Source: Prado023 sp963697345 (GTDB lineage: Bacteria > Actinomycetota > Actinomycetes > S36-B12 > CAIYMF01). Taken from it: DNA of 64,000 nt. The translations under genes and the position numbers were made by a program. The notes beneath the pieces are model-generated. The model saw only the letters and a list, made by a program, of their open reading frames with translations, made no database searches and was not told the DNA's origin. The stretch covers positions 1-64,000 of the forward strand of contig CAVONS010000007.1 of assembly GCA_963697345.1 (NCBI GenBank), given 5' to 3'. Every line of letters begins with the position of its first letter. Position 1 is the stretch's first letter. Below are positions 18,081-26,565 of this stretch, piece by piece.

Positions 18081-19256
18081 TCAGCGCGCAGGGCACGAGC
18101 CCGAGGACACCTCCGCGGTGGCCGAGCGTGTGGACTCGATGGCCTTCCGGACCTCGCCGTAGGTCAGTGCGAAGCCCGTCTGGTCATCGTCCTGCGCGTT
18201 GGCGAAGACCAGGCCGATCACCGAACCCCTGAGGTCCAGCAGCGCCCCGCCGGAGTTGCCCGGTCGGACCAGGCCACGGAACACATGAACCTCGCGGCTG
18301 CCGGGCCCCGTGTCGTCGGCCACGAGGATCTGCCCGCGGATCCGGGCCTGGCCCAGGGTCAGGGGGGCCCCGCCGGGATAGCCCGCCACCACGGCATCGC
18401 TGCCGCGCTCCGCGTCGACCACCCAGTCCGGGGCCGGCGACTCCAAGCCGGGCACGTGCAGGATGGCCACGTCCGTGGCCGTGTCGAGCAGGACGAGCCT
18501 GGCTCCGCGGGAGGCCCGCTCGGACTCGCTCCGGACGGTGATCCGCCCGGCACCAGCCACCACATGGGCGTTGGTGGCCACGCGCTCCGGGCCGACCACA
18601 ACCCCCGAGCCCAGCGACGCCGCACCGCACCGGGTCGAGCTGGTGGAGACCTGGACGATCGACGCACGAGCAACTGCGGCGGCGGCTGGGGAGACATCGA
18701 CGTCCTGCGGGTCCCCCACCGGCGGCAGCGTCGCCGGGTTGAACGGGAGGCTGGGCACGTCGATGGTGGCCAGCAGCTCCCGGGCATCGTCGAGCAGCGA
18801 ACTGCCCGGTCCAGCCATCACCTGGTCCAGCAGCGGGAACCCCCGCGAGGTGCGAACCTGATCGGAGGCGGAGCCCAAGGAGCTCGCGGCTGCCACCGAC
18901 AGGACCATCCAGGAGCACAGCAGGAACGCCAGGATGCTCACGACCATGCCTGAGGCGCTGTCCACGATGCGGATGGGCTTGACGTCGACGGCGTCGCGCA
19001 CGACACGTCCGGCGAACCCCAGGATCGCCTGGCCCACGACCCCGAGGACGAACATGCCGGCGAGTGTGGCCATCGCCTGCATGAACGTGGGCCACGCGGC
19101 GTCTGCGATGAGGTGGGGCACGACCCACGCACCCACAAGGGCACCACCGATGAAGCCGGCGAAGGACGCGGTCGTGGTGATCACTCCCGCCCGCCAGCCG
19201 GTGATCGCCACGATCAGGAGCCCAGCGACCAGCGCGATGTCCACCCAGTTGCTCAC
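18081..19256 (-). CDS. marP: MarP-type membrane serine protease
   Basis: A 391-residue protein with four N-terminal membrane helices (CvpA-like, about residues 1-125) and a periplasmic trypsin-like protease domain. The triad is visible: His in VATNAHVVAG (about 229), Asp in ATDVAILHV (about 258) and Ser in RPGNSGGALLD (about 334). Two cysteines (STRCGAA, about 209, and SSGSCPAR at the C-terminus) match the regulatory disulfide of M. tuberculosis MarP, which supports acid and oxidative stress survival. Start GTG overlaps the NUDIX stop (GTGA). Confidence 0.93.
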   Translation of the reverse strand: MSNWVDIALVAGLLIVAITGWRAGVITTTASFAGFIGGALVGAWVVPHLIADAAWPTFMQAMATLAGMFVLGVVGQAILGFAGRVVRDAVDVKPIRIVDSASGMVVSILAFLLCSWMVLSVAAASSLGSASDQVRTSRGFPLLDQVMAGPGSSLLDDARELLATIDVPSLPFNPATLPPVGDPQDVDVSPAAAAVARASIVQVSTSSTRCGAASLGSGVVVGPERVATNAHVVAGAGRITVRSESERASRGARLVLLDTATDVAILHVPGLESPAPDWVVDAERGSDAVVAGYPGGAPLTLGQARIRGQILVADDTGPGSREVHVFRGLVRPGNSGGALLDLRGSVIGLVFANAQDDDQTGFALTYGEVRKAIESTRSATAEVSSGSCPAR

Positions 19257-19942
19257 CACTGCACCTCGACCTCGCGCTCGTGCGGCCAGGGCCCAGCCCA
19301 GCCGGCGATGTCGAGCAGCCTGTCGAGCAGCCCCGCGGTGAACCCCCACACGAGCATGCCTGCCACCTGGAACCCCGGACCCCGGTAACCCGAGGGGTGC
19401 ACGACTGTGACCCGGTTGGCCGGGTCGACGAGCTCTGACACGGCGATCCGTTCCGTGCGCGCCACCTCCGCGACGTCCACCGCCCACACCGGCGCCGGCA
19501 CCGCCCAGTAGCCGATCACCGGGGTCACGGAGAAGCCGCTGGGAGGCAGCCACAGATCGGGCAGGACGTGGGCCACGGCCACCCCATCGGGGTCCAGGCC
19601 GGTCTCCTCCTGGGCCTCGCGCAGCGCTGCCGCGATCGGCCCGTTGTCCTCCGGGTCCACGGCGCCCCCCGGGAAGGCCGGTTGGCCGGCGTGGGAGCGC
19701 ATGTCTGCGGCGCGCTCGATCAGCAGGACGTCGGGGCCGTGCTCACCCTCACCGAACAGGATCAGGACGGCCGAGGAGCGGGTCTCCATCCCCTCTGGGG
19801 GTGTGAACCGGGACAGGTCCTCGCCGCGCACATGGGTGATCGCCCGGACGAACTCCGCGAACCAGTGCGGCACTGCCCCGCGGTCGACGTCGCCCTGAGA
19901 CGACCGGGGGGGCCTCGGACTGGGAGCGCCCTGGGCGTTCAT
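19253..19942 (-). CDS. NUDIX hydrolase, coenzyme A pyrophosphatase-like (NudL/YeaB type)
   Basis: A 229-residue NUDIX protein. ERAADMRSHAGQPAFPGGAV followed by ALREAQEETGL is the signature of the UPF0035/NudL subgroup that cleaves CoA-type pyrophosphates; the substrate is inferred from it. The ATG at 19940-19942 overlaps the nth stop (ATGA), so the upstream frame to 20038 lies inside nth and is rejected. Same nth-NUDIX-marP order as in mycobacteria, but without the thioredoxin-like gene usually lying between. Confidence 0.9.
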   Translation of the reverse strand: MNAQGAPSPRPPRSSQGDVDRGAVPHWFAEFVRAITHVRGEDLSRFTPPEGMETRSSAVLILFGEGEHGPDVLLIERAADMRSHAGQPAFPGGAVDPEDNGPIAAALREAQEETGLDPDGVAVAHVLPDLWLPPSGFSVTPVIGYWAVPAPVWAVDVAEVARTERIAVSELVDPANRVTVVHPSGYRGPGFQVAGMLVWGFTAGLLDRLLDIAGWAGPWPHEREVEVQW

Positions 19943-20649
19943 GCCGCTACCCCCTTGACCAGCCGGGCGGCCTTGGCCGGGTCCGTCGGCCCGACCCCGA
20001 AACTCGGGCAGAGCTGGGCCAGCGGACAGGCTCCACACGCTGGGGTGCGCGCGTGGCAGATCCGCCGACCGTGCCAGATCATCCGGTGGGACAGCATCGT
20101 CCAGTCCGACTTCGGGAACAGGGCACCGACCTCGGCCTCGACCTTGTCCGGGTCCTCGGCCGTGGTCCAGCCGAAACGCCGCGAGAGGCGTCCGAAGTGG
20201 GTGTCCACGGTGATGCCGGGGACCCCGAAGGCATTGCCGAGCACCACGTTGGCCGTCTTGCGCCCGACGCCGGGCAGCGTGACGAGGTCCCTGAGGCGCC
20301 CGGGAACCTCACCGCCATAGTCCGCGACGAGGCGGGCGGACATCTGCTGCAGGGACTTGGCCTTGGCCCGGAAGAAGCCCGTGGAGAGGATCATCTGTTC
20401 CAGGTCAGCACGATCGGCCGCCGCCAGATCGGCCGCCGTGGGGTAGGCGGCGAACACGGCCGGGGTCACCATGTTCACGCGGACATCGGTGCACTGCGCC
20501 GACAGGATGGTGGCGACCAGCAGCTGCAGGGGGGTCTCGAAGTCCAGTTCGCAGTGCGCGTCGGGGTACGTCTCACCCAGGATTCGGCCCATCCTGCGAG
20601 CACGCCGGACCAGCGCTGTGCGCGTCGCCGGGGCGCCAACAGTGGCCAT
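19939..20649 (-). CDS. nth: Endonuclease III (DNA glycosylase/AP lyase)
   Basis: A 236-residue base-excision repair enzyme for oxidised pyrimidines. The helix-hairpin-helix LPGVGRKTANVVL carries catalytic Lys131, with Asp149 in VDTH. The 4Fe-4S ligands are C198, C205, C208 and C214 (spacing C-x6-C-x2-C-x5-C). The start ATG has no Shine-Dalgarno but TAGGCT six bases upstream on the minus strand, consistent with a leaderless transcript running nth-NUDIX-marP. Confidence 0.96.
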   Translation of the reverse strand: MATVGAPATRTALVRRARRMGRILGETYPDAHCELDFETPLQLLVATILSAQCTDVRVNMVTPAVFAAYPTAADLAAADRADLEQMILSTGFFRAKAKSLQQMSARLVADYGGEVPGRLRDLVTLPGVGRKTANVVLGNAFGVPGITVDTHFGRLSRRFGWTTAEDPDKVEAEVGALFPKSDWTMLSHRMIWHGRRICHARTPACGACPLAQLCPSFGVGPTDPAKAARLVKGVAA

Positions 20650-20661
20650 GTGGTTAGCCTA
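20650..20661 (-). promoter_or_regulatory. Leaderless promoter -10 for nth
   Basis: TAGGCT (20661-20656), six bases, then ATG. On the plus strand TAGCCT (20654-20659) overlaps it, so the nth-rsiG divergent region may share -10 boxes. Confidence 0.55.
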
Positions 20662-20698
20662 GGCCCGATCCGTGACATCCGAGCCTGCTGGGAGATCC

Positions 20699-21196
20699 AT
20701 GGCGACCAAGCCACCACCCGAGCCACCACAGGTCGATCCGGCGTACGCAGAGCTGACCCTGGAGGGCCTTCGCGACCTGCGCCACGAGCTCGGCGAGGAG
20801 GAGTCCCGGGTGTCCTACTGGCGCCGGGTCATCCAGGCGCGCATCGACCTCCTCACCAGCGGACGGGCAGAGGGCGACATCGTCGAGCGGCTCACCTCCG
20901 TGCTGGCCGAGAGCGGCGGCGTCCACCGACGCCTGGCCAACCTGTCCGTCAGGTCAGCCAGCGACATCGAGGCCCTGCCCGACCTTCGGGCGCTCTGGAC
21001 CCGCGTCGTGGACACCCGGGACGAGGACGCAGTCGCCGCCTTCCTCGAGGACCTGCGCGGCGTGGAGGGGGAGTTGTCCGCGCTCCGGCGCGAGATCCAC
21101 CAGCGCCTGGACGAGGCCACCCGGCAGCTCATCGCGCGCTATCGACAGGACCCGACGCTGGCACTGACTGCGCTGCCCGACATCGGGCTGCGATAG
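20699..21196 (+). CDS. rsiG: RsiG-type c-di-GMP-binding anti-sigma factor
   Basis: A 165-residue, mostly helical protein. One helix, EEESRVSYWRRVIQARID, fits the RsiG c-di-GMP signature E-x3-S-x2-R-x3-Q-x3-D exactly. A second near the C-terminus, EGELSALRREIHQRLD, fits except for His in place of Gln. In Streptomyces, RsiG with two such helices holds sigma WhiG when c-di-GMP is bound. No whiG/fliA sigma gene is in this window. I chose the ATG at 20699 with GGGAG upstream over a GTG at 20672. Divergent from nth, upstream of crp. Confidence 0.85.
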   Translation: MATKPPPEPPQVDPAYAELTLEGLRDLRHELGEEESRVSYWRRVIQARIDLLTSGRAEGDIVERLTSVLAESGGVHRRLANLSVRSASDIEALPDLRALWTRVVDTRDEDAVAAFLEDLRGVEGELSALRREIHQRLDEATRQLIARYRQDPTLALTALPDIGLR

Positions 21197-21253
21197 CCCC
21201 TAGTGTGGGGATCTGCTGGGGGGACGAGGACCGCGCCCCGGGAGGAGCCAACA

Positions 21254-21928
21254 GTGCAGGAACGACTGCGCGCTGCGCCGCTGTTCACGGCACTCGATGA
21301 CGACGCCGCGGCAGCCATGCGGGCGTCGATGATCGAGCAGCGCCTGAACAAGGGTGACGTGCTGTTCACCGAGGGCGAGATCGGCGACAAGCTCTTCCTC
21401 GTCGAGGCCGGCAAGATCAAGTTGGGCCATACCGCTCCCGACGGCCGTGAGTCACTCATCGCCGTGCTCGGGACCGGGGAGATGCTCGGCGAGCTGTCCC
21501 TGTTCGATCCCGGTCCCCGCACGGCCACCGCGGTGGCCGTGACCAAGACCAAGGTCCTGTGGCTCAGCCACGACGCCCTTCTGCCCTGGCTCGTCGGCCG
21601 GCCCGACGTCGCCGTGGCGCTCCTGGGCGCGCTGGCCCAGCGGCTGCGCCGAACGAACGTGGCCATGGCCGACCTCGTCTTCTCCGACGTGCCGGGCCGC
21701 GTGGCCAAGGCGCTGCTGGAACTGGGATCCAAGTTCGGGGAGGACTCCCCGGACGGCCTCCTGGTCAGCCACGACCTCACTCAGGAGGAGCTGGCCCAAC
21801 TGGTCGGCGCCTCCCGGGAGACCGTGAACAAGGCCCTGGCCGACTTCTCCCAGCGCGGCTGGATCCGGATGGAGCAGCGCCAGGTGACCCTGATGGACAT
21901 CGACCGGCTCGAGCAGCGCTCCCGCTGA
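21254..21928 (+). CDS. crp: Crp/Fnr-family cAMP receptor regulator
   Basis: A 224-residue regulator, the same length as M. tuberculosis Crp. The cyclic-nucleotide domain (about residues 10-125) contains GEMLGELSLFDPGPRTATAVA, the phosphate-binding cassette. A winged-helix domain follows with recognition helix ASRETVNKALADFSQRGW (about 180-197). Start GTG with GGAGGAG 7 bases upstream. Located downstream of rsiG with a 57-base gap. Targets in this organism are unknown. Confidence 0.94.
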   Translation: MQERLRAAPLFTALDDDAAAAMRASMIEQRLNKGDVLFTEGEIGDKLFLVEAGKIKLGHTAPDGRESLIAVLGTGEMLGELSLFDPGPRTATAVAVTKTKVLWLSHDALLPWLVGRPDVAVALLGALAQRLRRTNVAMADLVFSDVPGRVAKALLELGSKFGEDSPDGLLVSHDLTQEELAQLVGASRETVNKALADFSQRGWIRMEQRQVTLMDIDRLEQRSR

Positions 21929-21962
21929 GAACGCAGCAGGGGACGCGGGGCTCCGGGGCCGC

Positions 21963-21968
21963 TACATT
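21963..21968 (+). promoter_or_regulatory. Leaderless promoter -10 (TACATT)
   Basis: TACATT followed by six bases and the ATG of the DUF4177 gene at 21975; no Shine-Dalgarno in front of that ATG. Confidence 0.55.
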
Positions 21969-21974
21969 GGCCCC

Positions 21975-22139
21975 ATGTCGGAACGCACGAAGTGGGAGTA
22001 CGCCACCGCCCCCCTGCTGATCCATGCCACCCAGCAGATCCTGAACAACTGGGGATCTGATGGCTGGGAGCTGGTCCAGGTCGTGCCGGGCCCCAACCCC
22101 GAGCAGCTGGTCGCCTACTTCAAGCGGCCACTGGCCTGA
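21975..22139 (+). CDS. DUF4177 small protein
   Basis: A 54-residue protein, MSERTKWEYATAPLLIHATQ onward, with NNWGSDGWELVQVV in the middle, which is the DUF4177 pattern. It lies just before ridA, one base from its start, as in mycobacteria and streptomycetes. Function unknown; co-transcription with ridA and the following NUDIX, MBL and ATPase genes is likely. Confidence 0.88.
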   Translation: MSERTKWEYATAPLLIHATQQILNNWGSDGWELVQVVPGPNPEQLVAYFKRPLA

Positions 22140-22140
22140 G

Positions 22141-22602
22141 ATGACCTCGGTCGAAGAGCGCCTCGCGCACCTGGGCCACACTGTGCCGCAGGTGGCGCCG
22201 CCGGTCGCCGTCTACGTCCCGGCCATGCGTACCGGGAACCTCGTGTTCACCTCCGGACAGCTCCCCCTGGCCGACGGTGCCCTGATGGGCACGGGCAAGG
22301 TCGGCGCCGGGGTCACCCCCGAGCAGGCCCACGCGATGGCCGAACGTTGCGCCCTCAATGCGATCGCGGCCATCCGCGCCGAGATCGGCGACCTGGACCG
22401 CGTCACCCGCGTGGTGAAGGTCGTCGGGTTCGTGGCCAGCGACCCCAGCTTCACCGGACAACCGGCCGTCGTGAACGGTGCCAGCGAGCTGCTCGGGGCT
22501 GCTTTCGGCGACGCCGGGGTGCATGCCCGCTCCGCCGTCGGGGTCAGCGCCCTGCCCCTGGACGCGCCCGTCGAGGTCGAGGTCATCGTGGAGATCAGCT
22601 GA
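22141..22602 (+). CDS. RidA-family (Rid/YjgF/UK114) deaminase
   Basis: A 153-residue trimer-forming protein that hydrolyses reactive enamine/imine intermediates. TSGQLPLADG, VKVVGFVASDP and HARSAVGVSALPLDAPVEVE (catalytic Arg) are present. Start ATG immediately follows the DUF4177 stop. The N-terminal extension is typical of the actinobacterial subgroup next to the MBL/NUDIX pair. Confidence 0.92.
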   Translation: MTSVEERLAHLGHTVPQVAPPVAVYVPAMRTGNLVFTSGQLPLADGALMGTGKVGAGVTPEQAHAMAERCALNAIAAIRAEIGDLDRVTRVVKVVGFVASDPSFTGQPAVVNGASELLGAAFGDAGVHARSAVGVSALPLDAPVEVEVIVEIS

Positions 22603-23466
22603 ATGGTCCTGCGGATGCCCGATGAGCTGGTGGCCCGGGCGCGGATGCTGGCCCAGGGTGGGCCCTGGGAACCCCCACCGGCACTGGACGCCACGACGAT
22701 CGTCCTGCTGCGCGATGGGACCGCCGGACTTGAGGTGCTGCTCATGCGCCGCCCCGACTCGATGGCCTTCGCCCCGGGCATGCACGTCTTCCCCGGCGGC
22801 CGGGTCGACCTGACCCAGGATTCCAGGCCACCCGTGCACGGCACCATCCCCGTGGGCCCCGGCACCGATCCGGACGTCGCCCGGGCACTCATCGTGGCCG
22901 GTGTGCGCGAGACATTCGAGGAGGCTGGCGTCCTGCTGGCGGTGGACCGATCGGGCCGGCCCGCCGCACCCGACGGCGACTGGGCGCGTGATCGGCACAT
23001 CAGTGAGTCGTCCGCGCAGTTCCCGGCGGTGCTCGCGCGGCGGCGCCTGAGCATCCAGGCCGATGGCCTGGTCCCCATGGCGCACTGGATCACCCCCGAG
23101 GTCGAGACCCGCCGCTTCGACACCCGCTTCATGGTGGCGGCCCTGCCCGACGGTCAGGAGGTCGACGCCCACGCCACGGAGACCGACTCGGCTCACTGGG
23201 TGGTCCCCTCCGAAGCGTTGGCCCAGCACTGGGCGGGCGGTCTGGCCATGCTCCCGCCCACCGTCGCCGTGCTCCATGACCTCACCGGGCAGCGCTCGGT
23301 CGGGGATGCGCTGCACTTCGCCCGGACCCGGGACGTGGTGCCCCTCATGCCCCGCGCCCAGATGTCCGGCGACGAGCTGACCTGGGTGCTCGTGCACGGC
23401 TACACCGGTGAGGTGCTGGCGCCCAGCGACCAGCCTGCCGGGTCTGAGGAGCGGGGGACCCGCTGA
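22603..23466 (+). CDS. NUDIX hydrolase, NUDT19-like
   Basis: A 287-residue NUDIX protein. The box is split by an insertion: FPGGRVD (about residue 65) then VAGVRETFEEAGVLL (about 100), as in the long NUDT19-type hydrolases, whose known members act on CoA derivatives. It starts directly after the ridA stop and its stop overlaps the MBL start. Substrate unknown. Confidence 0.88.
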   Translation: MVLRMPDELVARARMLAQGGPWEPPPALDATTIVLLRDGTAGLEVLLMRRPDSMAFAPGMHVFPGGRVDLTQDSRPPVHGTIPVGPGTDPDVARALIVAGVRETFEEAGVLLAVDRSGRPAAPDGDWARDRHISESSAQFPAVLARRRLSIQADGLVPMAHWITPEVETRRFDTRFMVAALPDGQEVDAHATETDSAHWVVPSEALAQHWAGGLAMLPPTVAVLHDLTGQRSVGDALHFARTRDVVPLMPRAQMSGDELTWVLVHGYTGEVLAPSDQPAGSEERGTR

Positions 23467-24293
23467 TGCGGCCGCTGGGCTCCTCGGGTCCGTGGTCCGC
23501 CGGAGCTGTCACCCCCCGGGCGACCGCGGTGCTGGCACCCAATCCGGGTTGGATGACCCTCGATGGCACGAACTCGTGGCTGCTGGTCGAGCCCGGGTCG
23601 TCCCAGGCCATCCTCGTGGACCCCGGGCCCGAGGATCGGGCCCACCTCGACGCGATGACCCAGGCCGCCGAGGCCCTCGGCGCCAGGATCTCGCTGGTCC
23701 TGCTGACCCATGGACACCCCGACCACAGCGCGGGCGCACGATCCCTTCATGAGCGGACCGGTGCCCCGGTCCGCGCACTGGACCCGCACCACCGGCTGGG
23801 CGATGAAGGTGTCGTCGACGGCGACGTCGTCGCGCTGGGCGGCCTCGAGCTGTCGGTGGTCGCCACGCCGGGTCACACCACCGACAGCCTCACCTTCCTG
23901 CTCCGGGCGGACGGCGCCCTGCTCACCGGGGACACTGTCCTGGGACGTGGCAGCGCGGTCATAGCCCACCCGGACGGACATCTCGGGGACTACCTGTCCT
24001 CCTTGGACACGCTGTCCCGGCTGGCCGGGGCCACCGACGCCTCGTGGGTGCTGCCCGGGCACGGTCCCGCCTGCCCGGATCCCGTCACGCTGCTCGCCGA
24101 CTACCAGGAGCACCGGCGGACTCGCCTGGCGATGGTCGCCCGGGCCATGGCCTCAGGGATCACCGACGTCGATGCACTGCTGGACCACGTCTACCCGGAG
24201 GTGGCCCCGCAGCTGCGCTGGGCGGCCCGTCTGTCGTTGGCCGCACAGGTCGAGTACCTCACCGATCGGGCGCCCGGCGTCACGGCGCACTAA
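23466..24293 (+). CDS. Metallo-beta-lactamase fold hydrolase (LACTB2-like)
   Basis: A 275-residue protein with metal motif LTHGHPDHS (about residue 78), ATPGHTTDSL (about 137), LTGDTVLG (about 155) and HGP for the last ligand. It ends in the winged-helix-like C-terminus of LACTB2-type proteins. These are metal-dependent nucleases or hydrolases, not antibiotic-resistance enzymes. It is the last of the RidA-NUDIX-MBL set and equivalent in place to Rv3677c of M. tuberculosis. Confidence 0.88.
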   Translation: MRPLGSSGPWSAGAVTPRATAVLAPNPGWMTLDGTNSWLLVEPGSSQAILVDPGPEDRAHLDAMTQAAEALGARISLVLLTHGHPDHSAGARSLHERTGAPVRALDPHHRLGDEGVVDGDVVALGGLELSVVATPGHTTDSLTFLLRADGALLTGDTVLGRGSAVIAHPDGHLGDYLSSLDTLSRLAGATDASWVLPGHGPACPDPVTLLADYQEHRRTRLAMVARAMASGITDVDALLDHVYPEVAPQLRWAARLSLAAQVEYLTDRAPGVTAH

Positions 24294-24296
24294 CCT
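24291..24296 (+). promoter_or_regulatory. Leaderless promoter -10 (TAACCT)
   Basis: TAACCT, six bases, then GTG at 24303. It partly overlaps the stop codon of the MBL gene. Confidence 0.5.
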
Positions 24297-24302
24297 GCGG
24301 GT

Positions 24303-25322
24303 GTGATCGAGCCCCGCCTGTTCCAGGACGTGCGGCTGCACATCGTCTCGGGCAAGGGGGGTGCCGGCAAGACCACGGTGGCCGCTGCCCTGGCCCTCGC
24401 GCTGGCCGCCGAGGGGCGACGCACACTGCTGATGGAGGTGGAGGGTCGGCAGGGCATCGCCCAGCTCTTCGACTCCGCGCCCCTGCCCTACGAGGAGCGT
24501 CGGGTCGCCCGCGCCCCGAACGGCGGTGAGGTTCGGGCCCTGGCAGTGGATCCGGAGGCCGCACTCCTGGAGTACCTGGAGATGTTCTACAACCTGCGCC
24601 GGGCTGGCTCGGCGCTGTCCCGGATCGGGGCCATCGACTTCGCCACCACCATCGCGCCCGGGGTCCGCGACGTCCTGCTCACTGGAAAGGCGATCGAGGC
24701 GGTCAAGCGCAACCAGAAGGGCAAGCCGATCTTCGACGCCGTCGTGATGGACGCGCCCCCCACAGGCCGGATCACCCGCTTCCTCAACGTGAACTCCGAG
24801 GTGGCCGGGATCGCCCGGATGGGGCCCATCCACAGCCAGGCGAAGTCGGTGATGGCCGTCATGCAGTCCCCCCTCACGGCCGTGCACCTGGTCACGCTCC
24901 TGGAGGAGATGCCGGTCCAGGAGACCCTCGATGGCATCGAGCACCTGGCCGAGGAGGCGCTACCTGTGGGGGCCGTGATCGTCAACTCCGATCGACCACC
25001 GATGCTGACCGCGGCGCAGCGATCGGCGGCCCTGGCCGGCGCCCTGGACCGCGCAGCGATCGCCGGATCCCTGCGCGCCGCGGACGTGACCACCTCCCGG
25101 CACCCCCACACCGTCGACGAGGTGGTCGACGCGCTGGCCCAGGAGGCCCAGGATCATGCCGAGCGCGTCCAGATCGCCGAGCAGGAACGGGCGAGGCTCA
25201 GGTCCGTGGATGTACCGCAGGTCTCGCTGCCGCACCTGACCGGAGGCATCGATCTGGGTGGGCTCTACGAGTTGGCCGCCGCATTGCGGGCAGGGGGCTT
25301 CGGCCTGGAGGCCCGCCCATGA
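24303..25322 (+). CDS. ArsA/GET3-like ATPase, first of a pair
   Basis: A 339-residue P-loop ATPase with deviant Walker A GKGGAGKTT (about residue 18) and a DAPPTGRITRFLN switch. It matches the actinobacterial proteins annotated as anion-transporting ATPases (Rv3679). These pairs form a heterodimeric GET3-like complex, with proposed client-protein or redox-linked roles; arsenic transport is not implied. Its stop overlaps the second subunit (ATGA). Confidence 0.93.
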   Translation: MIEPRLFQDVRLHIVSGKGGAGKTTVAAALALALAAEGRRTLLMEVEGRQGIAQLFDSAPLPYEERRVARAPNGGEVRALAVDPEAALLEYLEMFYNLRRAGSALSRIGAIDFATTIAPGVRDVLLTGKAIEAVKRNQKGKPIFDAVVMDAPPTGRITRFLNVNSEVAGIARMGPIHSQAKSVMAVMQSPLTAVHLVTLLEEMPVQETLDGIEHLAEEALPVGAVIVNSDRPPMLTAAQRSAALAGALDRAAIAGSLRAADVTTSRHPHTVDEVVDALAQEAQDHAERVQIAEQERARLRSVDVPQVSLPHLTGGIDLGGLYELAAALRAGGFGLEARP

Positions 25323-26509
25323 GCCCGACACTGTGGGAGTCCACCACCCACCTCGACGTCGACGCACTGCTGGCCGACCCGTCAACCCACATCATCGTGT
25401 GCTGTGGATCCGGCGGTGTGGGCAAGACCACCACCGCCGCCGCCCTGGGGGTGCGGGCAGCCGAGGCAGGTCGGCGCACGGTGGTGCTCACGATCGACCC
25501 TGCCCGCCGGTTGGCCCAGTCCCTGGGCCTGTCCGAGCTCGACAACACCCCGGCCCCGATCCCCGGGATCGATGTCTCCTCGGGGGGTTCGCTGGACGCC
25601 ATGATGCTGGACATGAAGCGGACCTTCGACGAGGTCGTGATCGCGCACAGCGAGCCCGGGCGCGCCCAGGCGATCCTGGACAACCCCTTCTACCAGGCCC
25701 TGTCCAGCTCCTTCGCCGGGACGCAGGAGTACATGGCGATGGAGAAGCTGGGGCAGCTGCACCACCAGTCACAGTCCGAGGGGATCTGGGACCTGATCAT
25801 CGTCGACACCCCCCCGTCGCGCTCGGCGCTGGACTTCCTGGACGCACCGAAGAGGCTGGGAGCCTTCCTCGACGGCCGGCTCATCAGGATCCTGGCCGCC
25901 CCCGCACGTGCAGGTGGTCGGGCGTACGTTCGCCTGCTCACCGCCAGCCTGGGGGTGTTCAGCAACGTCCTGAACAAGATCGTGGGCGCACAGGTGCTGA
26001 CCGACCTGCAGACGTTCGTGGCGTCCTTCGATGCCCTCTTCGGCGGATTCCGGGAACGTGCCGACCAGACCTACCAGCTGCTCGCAGCTCCCGGGACGGC
26101 CTTCGTGGTCGTGGCGGCCCCGGAGCCCGATGCGCTGCGCGAGGCCTCCTACTTCGTGGAGCGCCTCGAGTCTGAGGCCATGCCCCTGGCGGGGCTGGTC
26201 CTCAACAGGGTCGCCCCGGTGCGCCTTCCCGACCTCAGCGCGGACCAGGCCAGCGCCGGGGCCGAGCGGTTGCGGGCCGTCGACCCACCTGAGGGCACCA
26301 CCGAAGCGCTGACGGCCTCCCTGCTGGAGCTGCACGCCGACCGGATGCGCGAATCAGAGCGCCAGCACCACCTCGCTGACCGGTTCGTCGTCGCGAACCC
26401 CCGCGTCCCCGTGACCTCGGTCACGGCCCTTGCCCAGGACGTGCATGACCTCTCGGGCCTTCGGCGCGTGGGCCAGCTCATGGCCAGGCAAAGCCTTACA
26501 GAAGACTGA
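25319..26509 (+). CDS. ArsA/GET3-like ATPase, second of a pair
   Basis: A 396-residue P-loop ATPase (Walker A CGSGGVGKTTT, about residue 30; DTPPSRSALDFLDAP switch, about 162), the partner of the preceding gene and equivalent to Rv3680. Translationally coupled by an ATGA overlap, so equal amounts are expected. In mycobacteria a whiB4 gene follows; here ponA starts 56 bases on and no WhiB-type gene is present. Confidence 0.93.
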   Translation: MSPTLWESTTHLDVDALLADPSTHIIVCCGSGGVGKTTTAAALGVRAAEAGRRTVVLTIDPARRLAQSLGLSELDNTPAPIPGIDVSSGGSLDAMMLDMKRTFDEVVIAHSEPGRAQAILDNPFYQALSSSFAGTQEYMAMEKLGQLHHQSQSEGIWDLIIVDTPPSRSALDFLDAPKRLGAFLDGRLIRILAAPARAGGRAYVRLLTASLGVFSNVLNKIVGAQVLTDLQTFVASFDALFGGFRERADQTYQLLAAPGTAFVVVAAPEPDALREASYFVERLESEAMPLAGLVLNRVAPVRLPDLSADQASAGAERLRAVDPPEGTTEALTASLLELHADRMRESERQHHLADRFVVANPRVPVTSVTALAQDVHDLSGLRRVGQLMARQSLTED

Positions 26510-26553
26510 CAGCGCGCCGGACGGATTCGTCGGCGGCAGGTGCGCGGTTGACG

Positions 26554-26559
26554 TAAAAT
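26554..26559 (+). promoter_or_regulatory. Leaderless promoter -10 for ponA (TAAAAT)
   Basis: TAAAAT, six bases, ATG at 26566. This is the best-scoring -10 among the leaderless candidates here; there is no ribosome-binding site. Confidence 0.6.
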
Positions 26560-26565
26560 TGCGGG

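Noticed and set aside
23466..24293. Beta-lactam resistance gene
   Set aside because: The metallo-beta-lactamase fold protein is of the LACTB2-like hydrolase type in a housekeeping block.
24303..26509. Arsenic resistance operon
   Set aside because: The ATPases are the conserved GET3-like pair of actinobacteria; no arsB, arsC or arsR is present.
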